DNA of 13,226 bases. It comes from CBDTTM01 sp965363355. Lineage in GTDB: Bacteria; Bacillota; Negativicutes; Selenomonadales; Selenomonadaceae. A program made the translations under genes and the position numbers. Location of the stretch: the NCBI GenBank assembly GCA_965363355.1, contig CBDTTM010000054.1:1-13226 (forward strand), in the 5' to 3' direction. Of this stretch, positions 6,647-12,816 are shown in pieces; position 1 is the stretch's first letter, and each line of letters starts with the position of its first letter. Below the pieces are notes generated by a model that worked only from the letters and a program-made list of their open reading frames with translations, had not been told where the DNA came from and did no database searches.

Positions 6647-8090
6647 ATGTAAAGCTTTTTAACATAAGGGAAAGCTCATATAAGGATTTCTCAATTTCGT
6701 CTGGCGAAGCAAAGGCGTAAGATAGGCGTAAATTCGTATTGGAGAGATTATCGTAGATTGAGCCGGGGTTCAATAAGATTTTTTTTTGCAAAGCTTTACG
6801 GAAAAGCAGCTGCTGAGATATAGCTTTGTTTAAGTGCAGCCAGATATAAAATCCGCCTGCAGGGACTTGCCACTGAGCCAAATCGCAGAAGTGTTCATCT
6901 AAGAGGCGCAGCATTATAGTACGGCGTTGCTTTAGCTTTTGGCGAAGCTGATCCATATGTTTTTCATGTAAGCCCTGTTGCATCCATTCGCAGGCGACCC
7001 ACTGTGATACGATGCTAGAGCCATAGTCGTGCTGCATCTTTAAATCCCCAAGTTTTTCGATGATGGGTTCAGGACCGACAATCCAGCCGATACGAAGCCC
7101 TGGTCCAACTGATTTTGAAAGACTATCGATGTGCAGAACGTTCCCTTGTGTGTCGAGAGCTTTTAGCGGCGGTGGTGGCGGTTCGTCGAGCCAAAGGTCA
7201 TGATAGATATTATCTTCTAGAATCGGTAGATGAAGTTTTTGGCATAATGAAATAAGTGAATGGCGTCTAGCCTCAGAAACTAGTGTCCCCGTTGGATTGT
7301 GAAAAGTCGGGATTGTATAAAAAAGTGCATGCGGTTTTTTTTCTTGTTGGTGGCGAATGGCAGAAAGAGAAGGGCCGCTTGCATCCATAGGAACTTCCGA
7401 AAACTGTAATTGGCGAGAATAAAACATTTTTAAAGAACGAAGATAGGATGGGCGTTCTAATAAAATACGACTATGGGGGGCAAGAAGTCCGAAGAAAATC
7501 AATTGAAGTGCCTGCAATGCACCAGAAACAATCAAGATCGAAGCAGGCGATACTTGTATGCCGGCCTTTTTCAGCTGTATGGATATTTGTTCGCGTAGTT
7601 CAAATAAACCCAACGGTTCTTGATAACCAAAAGAGGTTATCTTTTGGCTCGCTTGGGCAATGATGCTTTTGAGCTCTTTATTTGGTAATAAAGAAGGGGC
7701 TAATTCACCTGTTCCGAGGCGAATGATATCAGGTGAAAATTCAAGTTGATTGATTCTTTGGATCAGTGGGATATTGGAGAGATCTGAAGCTGTATCGAGG
7801 TATGGATTCCAGTCAACTGCACGTTGGCTGAATTTTGCCCAGGTATTGTTGCTGACAAAAGTGCTGCTGCCACGTTTGCTTTCAATAAAACCGGCAGCAC
7901 TCAATTCATCAAGTGCGCTGCAAAGCGTGCTGCGGTTCACCGCAAATAAAGCAGCGAGTTCTCTTTGTGGTGGAAGCTTCGTGCCAATAGGCCATTGACC
8001 GCTTAAAATTTTAGTCTTTATATAGGATATGATTTGGCGATAAAGCGGAACAGCGTCTTTTTGTGTGGGAACCCAATCAATGGTAAGCAT
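6645..8090 (-). CDS. MocR/GntR-type regulator with aminotransferase-like domain
   Basis: 481-residue regulator of the MocR subfamily. A GntR winged helix-turn-helix (about 12-80: VPLYRQIISYIKTKILSG, LPPQRELAALFAVNRSTL, GFIESKRGSSTFV) is joined by a linker to a fold-type I aminotransferase-like domain (about 115-480). PLP residues are visible: N265 in HNPTG, D293 in LEDNIYHD, Schiff-base lysine K326 in SLSKSVGPGLRIGW, and R455 in NLRLSYA. It should therefore bind PLP and sense an amino acid or amine. A run of five prolines (304-308) lies in a surface segment. ATG 8090 is chosen, 9 bases after AAAGGAGG; a TTG directly before it (8093) has 6-base spacing and is an alternative. Divergent to a LysE exporter, which is its probable target. 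Confidence 0.93.
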   Translation of the reverse strand: MLTIDWVPTQKDAVPLYRQIISYIKTKILSGQWPIGTKLPPQRELAALFAVNRSTLCSALDELSAAGFIESKRGSSTFVSNNTWAKFSQRAVDWNPYLDTASDLSNIPLIQRINQLEFSPDIIRLGTGELAPSLLPNKELKSIIAQASQKITSFGYQEPLGLFELREQISIQLKKAGIQVSPASILIVSGALQALQLIFFGLLAPHSRILLERPSYLRSLKMFYSRQLQFSEVPMDASGPSLSAIRHQQEKKPHALFYTIPTFHNPTGTLVSEARRHSLISLCQKLHLPILEDNIYHDLWLDEPPPPPLKALDTQGNVLHIDSLSKSVGPGLRIGWIVGPEPIIEKLGDLKMQHDYGSSIVSQWVACEWMQQGLHEKHMDQLRQKLKQRRTIMLRLLDEHFCDLAQWQVPAGGFYIWLHLNKAISQQLLFRKALQKKILLNPGSIYDNLSNTNLRLSYAFASPDEIEKSLYELSLMLKSFT

Positions 8091-8113
8091 CAAAAAGAAC
8101 CTCCTTTATTTTT

Positions 8114-8122
8114 AGTATAACA
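8114..8122 (-). promoter_or_regulatory. Candidate extended -10 of the MocR gene
   Basis: On the minus strand TATACT (8119-8114) is preceded by TGT, giving an extended -10 about 24 bases before the start codon. No good -35 lies 17 bases upstream. It overlaps the edge of the AATTGG repeat region, which fits autoregulation. Confidence 0.45.
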
Positions 8123-8152
8123 AATTGGTTGGTATAAAAACAGTCCAATTGG
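8123..8152. promoter_or_regulatory. Candidate MocR operator: two AATTGG repeats
   Basis: AATTGG occurs at 8123-8128 and 8147-8152 in the same orientation, 24 bases start to start. The second is part of the perfect palindrome CCAATTGG (8145-8152), which ends 3 bases before the lysE-type promoter -35. MocR proteins commonly bind spaced repeats in the divergent intergenic region, so these are good candidates; binding is inferred. Confidence 0.45.
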
Positions 8153-8155
8153 ATG

Positions 8156-8184
8156 CGGACAAAGTCTTTTTCATTATATATAAT
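8156..8184 (+). promoter_or_regulatory. Promoter of the LysE-family exporter gene
   Basis: CGGACA (8156-8161, 4 of 6) lies 17 bases before a perfect -10 TATAAT (8179-8184). Transcription would begin near 8191, about 29 bases before the start codon. The CCAATTGG palindrome lies just upstream of the -35, a typical activator position. Confidence 0.65.
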
Positions 8185-8219
8185 GGGGACTAGAGTTTTG
8201 TCGGGGGAGGATTCAATAG

Positions 8220-8834
8220 ATGATGATCGTGTTTTTTCATGGATTTTGTTTGGCTTTAGGGCTTATTTTACCCTTAGGGGTACAAAATATGTTTATTTTT
8301 CAACAAGGAATTACGCAGGTGGGGTTTATTGCCGTTTTGCCAGCAATTGCAGCGGCTGCGATTTGCGATACTATCTTGATTGTTTTGGCGGTCAGTGGTT
8401 TGTCAGCAGCTATCGCAGCTTTTTCGGCATTGAAAGGTTTTATCTTGCTTGGTGGCGGAATTTGTCTTCTTTATATGGGGTATGCCAATTGGAAAGCTGG
8501 AAATGGACTAAATGGTCAAAAACAGGAGAGCCTTTCGCCGAAACAGCAGATTGTTTTTGCTGTTTCGGTATCGCTTTTTAATCCCTCAGCTTTCATTGAT
8601 ATCATGGGCGTAATCGGGGTCAATTCACTGCAATATCAAAGCCAGGATAAATTGGTATTTACGCTGGCAACGATATTGGTTTCTTGGATATGGTTTTTTG
8701 GTCTTGGTTTATTGGGACATTATTTGGGCGAATTGCCTAATATCGAAAACAAACTGCCGTTTATGAATAAATTGTCGGCGTTTTTTATCTGGGGGGCGGC
8801 GGCATATCTCGCCGTCATGTTTTTTTATCAATAA
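8220..8834 (+). CDS. LysE/ArgO-family amino-acid exporter
   Basis: 204-residue integral membrane protein of the LysE superfamily, which exports basic amino acids and related solutes, driven by the membrane gradient. The family hallmark near the N-terminus (LILPLGVQNMFIFQQG, about 15-30) and the NPSAFID motif at about 121-127 (compare NPHAYLD in LysE) are clear. About six hydrophobic helices are visible: roughly 5-25, 36-60, 66-88, 110-135, 143-166 and 183-203. Length is typical. GGGGGAGG (8203-8210) lies 9 bases before ATG 8220; a second ATG follows directly. The divergent MocR gene and the AATTGG repeats point to amino-acid responsive induction. Exact substrate is unknown. No clear terminator follows, so some readthrough to the GGDEF gene is possible. 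Confidence 0.9.
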   Translation: MMIVFFHGFCLALGLILPLGVQNMFIFQQGITQVGFIAVLPAIAAAAICDTILIVLAVSGLSAAIAAFSALKGFILLGGGICLLYMGYANWKAGNGLNGQKQESLSPKQQIVFAVSVSLFNPSAFIDIMGVIGVNSLQYQSQDKLVFTLATILVSWIWFFGLGLLGHYLGELPNIENKLPFMNKLSAFFIWGAAAYLAVMFFYQ

Positions 8835-8883
8835 AAAGAATGAGGGCCTGTGCTCAATCTATACGGTGAAAATGTTTTATGTT

Positions 8884-8945
8884 ATATAGAAAATTCATGA
8901 TATTTTCATGGGAATTCCCTTGTTAAATGAGAATGAATTCTATAT
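8884..8945. repeat. Long imperfect inverted repeat with nested palindrome upstream of the GGDEF gene
   Basis: ATATAGAAAATTCAT (8884-8898) is the inverted copy of ATGAATTCTATAT (8933-8945) except for a two-A bulge. Inside lies the perfect palindrome GGGAATTCCC (8910-8919). The right arm runs through the promoter spacer into the -10. This could be a regulator binding site; nothing identifies the protein. Confidence 0.45.
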
Positions 8946-8948
8946 ACT
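8920..8948 (+). promoter_or_regulatory. Promoter of the GGDEF gene
   Basis: TTGTTA (8920-8925, 4 of 6), exact 17-base spacer, TATACT (8943-8948, 5 of 6). Transcription would start near 8955 and leave a 91-base leader before ATG 9046. Confidence 0.72.
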
Positions 8949-8985
8949 ATAGAAAGGTAGTCGTAAAATCGGCTGGGTGAATTGT

Positions 8986-9009
8986 AAGGTTCCTGTAAGG
9001 AGCCTTATG
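8986..9009 (+). promoter_or_regulatory. Leader hairpin hiding a Shine-Dalgarno before an alternative start
   Basis: AAGGTTCCT (8986-8994) pairs fully with AGGAGCCTT (8998-9006), with one G-T pair and a GTA loop. The right arm holds AAGGAG (8997-9002), four bases from ATG 9007, which is in frame with the GGDEF gene and would add 13 residues. When folded it should block that start and leave ATG 9046 with its own GGGGTGAGG. It is not followed by a T run, so it is not a convincing terminator. Confidence 0.5.
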
Positions 9010-9045
9010 TTTGTTTGGCTCGGCGCAAAAGATAGGGGTGAGGCG

Positions 9046-9984
9046 ATGGATGAAGCGAAGCAGAAGATTCTTGTCGTAGATGATTCAGCATTCAGTGCAA
9101 ATGTATTGGCTGGAATTTTACAAGGCGAATATGAGGTTGCTATAGCAAAGTCGGGAGAAGATTGTCTCACCTATGTGAATGAAAATGAAGTCGATTTGAT
9201 TTTTTTAGATGTTGTAATGCCTCGGATGGACGGTTATGAAGTTTGCCGCCGCCTTAAAGCAGATTTGTTGACAAGAGAAATTCCGGTGGTGTTTGTGTCT
9301 GCTTCAGATGAAGTGGAGAATCAAACAAAGGGGCTTGAGCTCGGAGCCATAGATTATTTGGTCCATCCTGCCCCGGCAGCTGTTGTGCGGGCGAAAGCCA
9401 AAAATTATCTGGATATAAAACGTCAGCATGATTTATTGGCAAAGTTTTCTTTCAAAGATGCATTGACAGGGATATTCAATCGACGTTATTTGATGGAATA
9501 TTTGGCCAAAAAATGGAAGGCTGCATTTTATCAGCATACGGAAATGGCTGTTTTATTTGCTGATGTTGACTATTTTAAAAAATACAATGATTTTTATGGG
9601 CACTTGAACGGAGATCATTGTTTACAGCAGATAGCAAGCTTGTTGGACTCCTTGATGGCACAAGGTGCGATTGCAGCGCGTTATGGTGGTGAGGAGTTTA
9701 TGGTCATCATGCCAAACACGCAAATGGATAAGGCTGTTGATTTGGCAATGCAGATACAAGAGCATCTAAAACAGTTGAAGATAAAGCATGCGTATTCAGA
9801 GGCTGCACCTTATGTTACGATGAGCATGGGAATTGCAGCGATTCATCCGTCTGCGGTCGGACAGGAAAAAGTTTTGATTGAAATGGCGGACATGGCACTT
9901 TACAAAGCGAAAAAATCGGGGCGAAATACTTGGAAGTGTTTTGAAAAGCCGAATTTTAAATTAGAAAAAAGCAAATCTAGCTAA
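9046..9984 (+). CDS. Receiver-GGDEF diguanylate cyclase
   Basis: 312-residue cytoplasmic enzyme expected to join two GTP into c-di-GMP. An N-terminal receiver domain (about 7-122) has acidic residues D12 and D13, phospho-acceptor D55 (FLDVVMP) and S85. A short helical linker leads to a GGDEF domain (about 135-300) with metal-site residues in FADVDYFKKYNDFYGH, active-site GGEEF (214-218) and the C-terminal ADMALYKAKKSGRN. Two departures stand out. The conserved receiver lysine (usually KPF) is histidine H107 (YLVHPAP). No RxxD inhibitory site precedes GGEEF (AQGA at 205-208), so product feedback there is not expected. ATG 9046 is chosen because residues start just before the first receiver strand, as usual; in-frame ATG 9007 is an alternative. 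No histidine kinase gene is adjacent. It ends with its own terminator. Confidence 0.93.
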   Translation: MDEAKQKILVVDDSAFSANVLAGILQGEYEVAIAKSGEDCLTYVNENEVDLIFLDVVMPRMDGYEVCRRLKADLLTREIPVVFVSASDEVENQTKGLELGAIDYLVHPAPAAVVRAKAKNYLDIKRQHDLLAKFSFKDALTGIFNRRYLMEYLAKKWKAAFYQHTEMAVLFADVDYFKKYNDFYGHLNGDHCLQQIASLLDSLMAQGAIAARYGGEEFMVIMPNTQMDKAVDLAMQIQEHLKQLKIKHAYSEAAPYVTMSMGIAAIHPSAVGQEKVLIEMADMALYKAKKSGRNTWKCFEKPNFKLEKSKSS

Positions 9985-10005
9985 AAAAATATAGAAAAAA
10001 AGAAG

Positions 10006-10051
10006 AAGTGCATATCTGAATATTAAGAGGATATGCGCTTTATATTTTTTT
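10006..10051 (+). terminator. Terminator of the GGDEF gene
   Basis: AAGTGCATATC (10006-10016) pairs with GATATGCGCTT (10030-10040) over 11 positions with one T-G pair and a 13-base loop. It is followed by TATATTTTTTT (10041-10051). Confidence 0.88.
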
Positions 10052-10093
10052 GAAAAATAATGAGATTTCCTTAGAATTAGGACTCTTTAAGCC

Positions 10094-10122
10094 TTGCGTA
10101 GAAAGATTATCTAGTGCATAAT
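10094..10122 (+). promoter_or_regulatory. Promoter of the DUF2939-like gene
   Basis: TTGCGT (10094-10099) and CATAAT (10117-10122, 5 of 6) are separated by exactly 17 bases. The predicted transcript begins near 10129. An inverted GGACTC/GAGTCC pair (10080-10085 and 10138-10143) flanks the promoter. Confidence 0.6.
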
Positions 10123-10190
10123 TAGTAAGTGTAAATGGAGTCCAATAATGATTGTTGGAAAGACTGGATTCCTTTGGGGGAGATGAAAAT

Positions 10191-11258
10191 ATGGCAGGGG
10201 ATAAATTGTCCAGACAAGTCAAGGCGAAGCTGTTTTTGGCTGGATTGGCAATTGCCGTGGTATTTATTGGCGGTTCTATATGGTATTTTTCTTATTATAC
10301 AAAAACACCGGATTATACGTTGAAAATGATTCAAGAATCTGTAGAGAAACATGACACGGCTAAATTTCAAAAATATGTGGATACCGATAATCTTTTATCT
10401 GAAGCTTGTGATGCGCTTATGGAAGGTCTCATTGAATCGGAAAAACCTATGCCCGAAGATGCTAAACTGGCATTGAGTGGCTTCACCAAGATGTTTAAGA
10501 TGCCTTTGGTGAATGCCTTCAAAGGAACAATCAACCACTATATTGAAACGGGAAAATGGGGCGAAGATGATTCTAAAGCAGTTGATCAAGGAATACCGAT
10601 TGACTCCGATCTTATTTTGTCAAAAACAGGGATAAAAGATAGTTATATTGAAGACCTTGAGTATGTTGAAGTTGATAAAAGTGCACAGACGGCAGTTGCT
10701 GGCGTAAGGGTTTATCAAAAAGAGGCGGATGACTCATTTGTTTTGGAAGTACAGCTCAAGCAGGTTGATAATGGAACCTGGCGGGTTGTATCCATTCGTA
10801 ATTTTCGTGATTTCATCGTGTTTGTTGCGAAAGCGCGGCGAGAGCATGTGCAAGAATATATAACGACTACGCAAAAATTGATGGATACACATGATAAAAA
10901 TATCCGGACAAGTGAAAAGAAATTCAAGGATGCAATGTCTGCTGGTGAGCTTGGTAATCAGGCCGTGCGTGATGGGCTTAAAGCTATAATACAGGAGGAA
11001 CTTTTGCCGGAATGGCAGATTGAACAAGAAGAGCTCAATGCAGTTGAGGTCCCAGGCTCTGCTCAGACCCTGCAACGTTTACGGCTTAAGATATGTGATT
11101 TACGAATTGCCTACTGTCAAAAATATTCAGACTGGTTGACCAATAAGAATGCAAAGACATTAAAAGAAGCGAATGAAAGCTTGAAAGAAGCAAAGACATT
11201 AGAACACGAGGCTTCTCTTATTGTCAATCGCATAAAAAATGGTCAGTCTGGTAGTTAA
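10191..11258 (+). CDS. Membrane-anchored DUF2939-like protein
   Basis: 355 residues, function unknown. A short basic N-terminus (MAGDKLSRQVKAK) and one hydrophobic segment (about 14-33) suggest a signal anchor with the body outside the cell membrane. Just after it, PDYTLKMIQESVEKHDTAKFQKYVD (written here as PDYTL, then HDTAKF, then KYVD; residues 40-64) resembles the start of DUF2939 domains. A beta-rich part follows (about 140-210; VEVDKSAQTAVAGVRVY, GTWRVVSIRNF). The last third is charged and helical, with a repeated AKTLKEAN/AKTLEHEA segment near the end. ATG 10191 is chosen: GGGGGAG (10176-10182) is 8 bases upstream, while an in-frame TTG or ATG farther up would add about 13 non-conserved residues before the basic start. 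Transcribed alone between its own promoter and terminator. Confidence 0.8.
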   Translation: MAGDKLSRQVKAKLFLAGLAIAVVFIGGSIWYFSYYTKTPDYTLKMIQESVEKHDTAKFQKYVDTDNLLSEACDALMEGLIESEKPMPEDAKLALSGFTKMFKMPLVNAFKGTINHYIETGKWGEDDSKAVDQGIPIDSDLILSKTGIKDSYIEDLEYVEVDKSAQTAVAGVRVYQKEADDSFVLEVQLKQVDNGTWRVVSIRNFRDFIVFVAKARREHVQEYITTTQKLMDTHDKNIRTSEKKFKDAMSAGELGNQAVRDGLKAIIQEELLPEWQIEQEELNAVEVPGSAQTLQRLRLKICDLRIAYCQKYSDWLTNKNAKTLKEANESLKEAKTLEHEASLIVNRIKNGQSGS

Positions 11259-11305
11259 GACTCGGCATTTATCTTTGAAGAGAGAATGTATATGGAGTGC
11301 TATGG

Positions 11306-11340
11306 ACTGCGCAAAATCCAAGTGATTTTGCGCAGTTTTT
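11306..11340 (+). terminator. Terminator of the DUF2939-like gene
   Basis: A perfect 13-bp stem pairs ACTGCGCAAAATC (11306-11318) with 11324-11336 around the loop CAAGT. Five T follow (11336-11340). It lies 48 bases after the stop. Confidence 0.93.
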
Positions 11341-11413
11341 ATATGGAAAAATGAAAAATCAAATGCAGTGTTAAAATAGGCAGCGTTTCCGGTAGGATGA
11401 ATAATCGCGTTTA

Positions 11414-11422
11414 TGTTATAAT
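11414..11422 (+). promoter_or_regulatory. Extended -10 promoter of the DUF3783 operon
   Basis: TATAAT (11417-11422) preceded by TGT (11414-11416) is a full extended -10. No recognisable -35 lies 17 bases upstream. The leader to ATG 11502 would be about 73 bases and contains a possible 8-bp stem (AAAACAAT 11441-11448 with ATTGTTTT 11468-11475). Confidence 0.6.
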
Positions 11423-11501
11423 GGAAGTAAACATGATGATAAAACAATGTGTTTATGTGGGGATACTATTGTTTTATAATAATGATGAGGTGTTTTATTT
11501 A

Positions 11502-11891
11502 ATGAAATCAATTGAAGCAAAAATATTATTGTATTCTTTTAAAGATGAAATTCAACAAGAAAAAATACAAAAACTTCTAAACAAATTGCAAATCAAATGG
11601 GAAGTTTTGGCCGCTGCGGATAGTTGTCAAAAAATAGGATATTTGGTTGGCTCAAAGGGGTTCAAAGAAGCGGAGCAAAGTGATGAACCATTTGATTTCG
11701 ACCATGAAGTCATGGTTTTTTACAACATAAAGGGAAAACGACTGGATCAAGTTTTGCTGGAGATGAAAGCGGCAGACATTAACCCAATTAAATTTAAAGC
11801 GGTAGTGACACCGTTCAATATGTTTTGGTCTTTGCGCCGTTTGTGCGAAACTGTATATAAAGAGCATGCAGCTATGATAGATAAAGGATGA
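11502..11891 (+). CDS. DUF3783 domain protein
   Basis: 129-residue soluble protein, function unknown. It matches the DUF3783 pattern: an N-terminal strand (AKILLYSF), a helix (KIQKLLNKLQI), GYLVG (46-50), a mid-protein HEVMVFYNIKGKRLDQVLLEMK, and the most telling stretch KAVVTPFNMFWSLRRL (99-114) with a C-terminal helix ending KEHAAM. No catalytic motif is obvious, and it has no signal peptide or membrane segment. The frame stays open upstream to ATG 11397, but that start would precede the predicted promoter and add an unrelated 35 residues. ATG 11502 follows GAGG at a long 11-base spacing; a GTG at 11490 is possible. It is followed after one base by the next gene, so the two are translated together. 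Confidence 0.82.
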   Translation: MKSIEAKILLYSFKDEIQQEKIQKLLNKLQIKWEVLAAADSCQKIGYLVGSKGFKEAEQSDEPFDFDHEVMVFYNIKGKRLDQVLLEMKAADINPIKFKAVVTPFNMFWSLRRLCETVYKEHAAMIDKG

Positions 11892-11892
11892 A

Positions 11893-12786
11893 ATGACAGT
11901 GATGAAAAAAGATGAAATCGAGCAGACGCAATATTTAAAATCGCAAAATACGCCGGAAAAAGAATCTGCGTATGCGCCAGAAAACTTTCGGCATGAAGAT
12001 AAAAACCCTGGGCAAAGCCAAACGGCGAGACAAGGTGTGACAGAACCACTCTTACCGCAAAGCTTGGAAGAGACACAGATCATGGCGCCAGTCAATGAGA
12101 AATATGATGCGCAGCATCCGGATGTCCGTGAACTCAAGCCTTTGCCGGAAAAAACAATGAGCAAGCCCAAAAAGAAAATGCCGTCTAAAAAAATAGGGCT
12201 TTTAGTTATAGGTTTTTTAATCGCGTTATTTGCGGGTTTTTTATTGTCGTCTAATAGAATGGATAAGCAGAATTTGGCTGAAAATGATCGAGTGCATCAG
12301 CAGCAGGCAATGCAAAAAGATTTAGTCGAACAAAAGAAGGCCTTAGAAGAGGAAAAAGCGCAATTAGAACGGCAAAAAGCAGAGCTTGCCGAGAAGCAGC
12401 GGCAAGCATCGAGCCGTTCTGCCGAGTTAAACGAACAAAGCGATTCTATCTTAAATGATGTGCAAAGCGCGTCAGGTGTCAAGAAGCTTTGGAATAAGGT
12501 TACCGGGAAAGAAAAAGAGCAAAAAGAAGCTGCGGCGCAGTCTGCCTCTTCAGCAGCCACTGCAGGGCAAGAAGCAGCTTCGCTGAAAGAGTCCTTGAAC
12601 CAGGCTGAGTCTATGCTCGATGGTGTCAATAAAAAAATCGATGAAGTGGATTCGATGCGAAAACAGGTCGGACAGGTCAAGGCAGCAGCGGAATCGGCTT
12701 ATCAAAATCACGCAGGCCTAATCGACCAGGCTTCCGTTTATCTACAGCAAGGCAAGGAATTGCTGCAGACATTCTTACGCAATTGA
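11893..12786 (+). CDS. Single-pass membrane protein with coiled coil, function unknown
   Basis: 297 residues with three parts. Residues 1-100 are polar, rich in Q, E, P and K, and probably disordered, ending in a basic patch (KPKKKMPSKK). Residues 101-120 form one transmembrane helix (IGLLVIGFLIALFAGFLL). Residues 130-297 are a highly charged heptad-like coiled coil (VEQKKALEEEKAQLERQKAELAEK in segments about 145-168) followed by an alanine-serine-rich stretch (213-230) and a further helical region. The basic patch before the helix predicts the N-terminus inside and the coiled coil outside. ATG 11893 follows the stop of the DUF3783 gene (TGA 11889-11891) by one base and shares its AAAGGA, so the pair is translationally coupled. 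I recognise no family; shape alone suggests a scaffold or envelope-associated structural protein. Confidence 0.82.
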   Translation: MTVMKKDEIEQTQYLKSQNTPEKESAYAPENFRHEDKNPGQSQTARQGVTEPLLPQSLEETQIMAPVNEKYDAQHPDVRELKPLPEKTMSKPKKKMPSKKIGLLVIGFLIALFAGFLLSSNRMDKQNLAENDRVHQQQAMQKDLVEQKKALEEEKAQLERQKAELAEKQRQASSRSAELNEQSDSILNDVQSASGVKKLWNKVTGKEKEQKEAAAQSASSAATAGQEAASLKESLNQAESMLDGVNKKIDEVDSMRKQVGQVKAAAESAYQNHAGLIDQASVYLQQGKELLQTFLRN

Positions 12787-12816
12787 TTTACTATAAAATA
12801 GCAGAGGTGCGATATC

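Noticed and set aside
8835..8870. Terminator after the LysE-family gene
   Set aside because: Only a 4-bp TGAG/CTCA pairing with no T run is present; this is too weak to call.
8955..9045. c-di-GMP (GEMM) riboswitch in the GGDEF leader
   Set aside because: The conserved GEMM-I segments (for example GGGACGCAAAGC) and the class II pattern are absent; only a simple hairpin is supported.
11397..11501. Longer N-terminus for the DUF3783 protein starting at 11397
   Set aside because: It would begin upstream of the predicted -10 (11417-11422), lacks a ribosome binding site, and adds 35 residues outside the family domain.
11652..12170. 172-residue open frame on the minus strand
   Set aside because: It runs antisense to the DUF3783 and coiled-coil genes, both of which have coherent composition and ribosome binding sites; the antisense product is cysteine- and serine-rich noise.
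12297..12680. 127-residue minus-strand open frame
   Set aside because: It is the mirror of the repetitive Q/E/K/A coiled-coil codons, giving a Cys/Ser/Phe-rich artefact.
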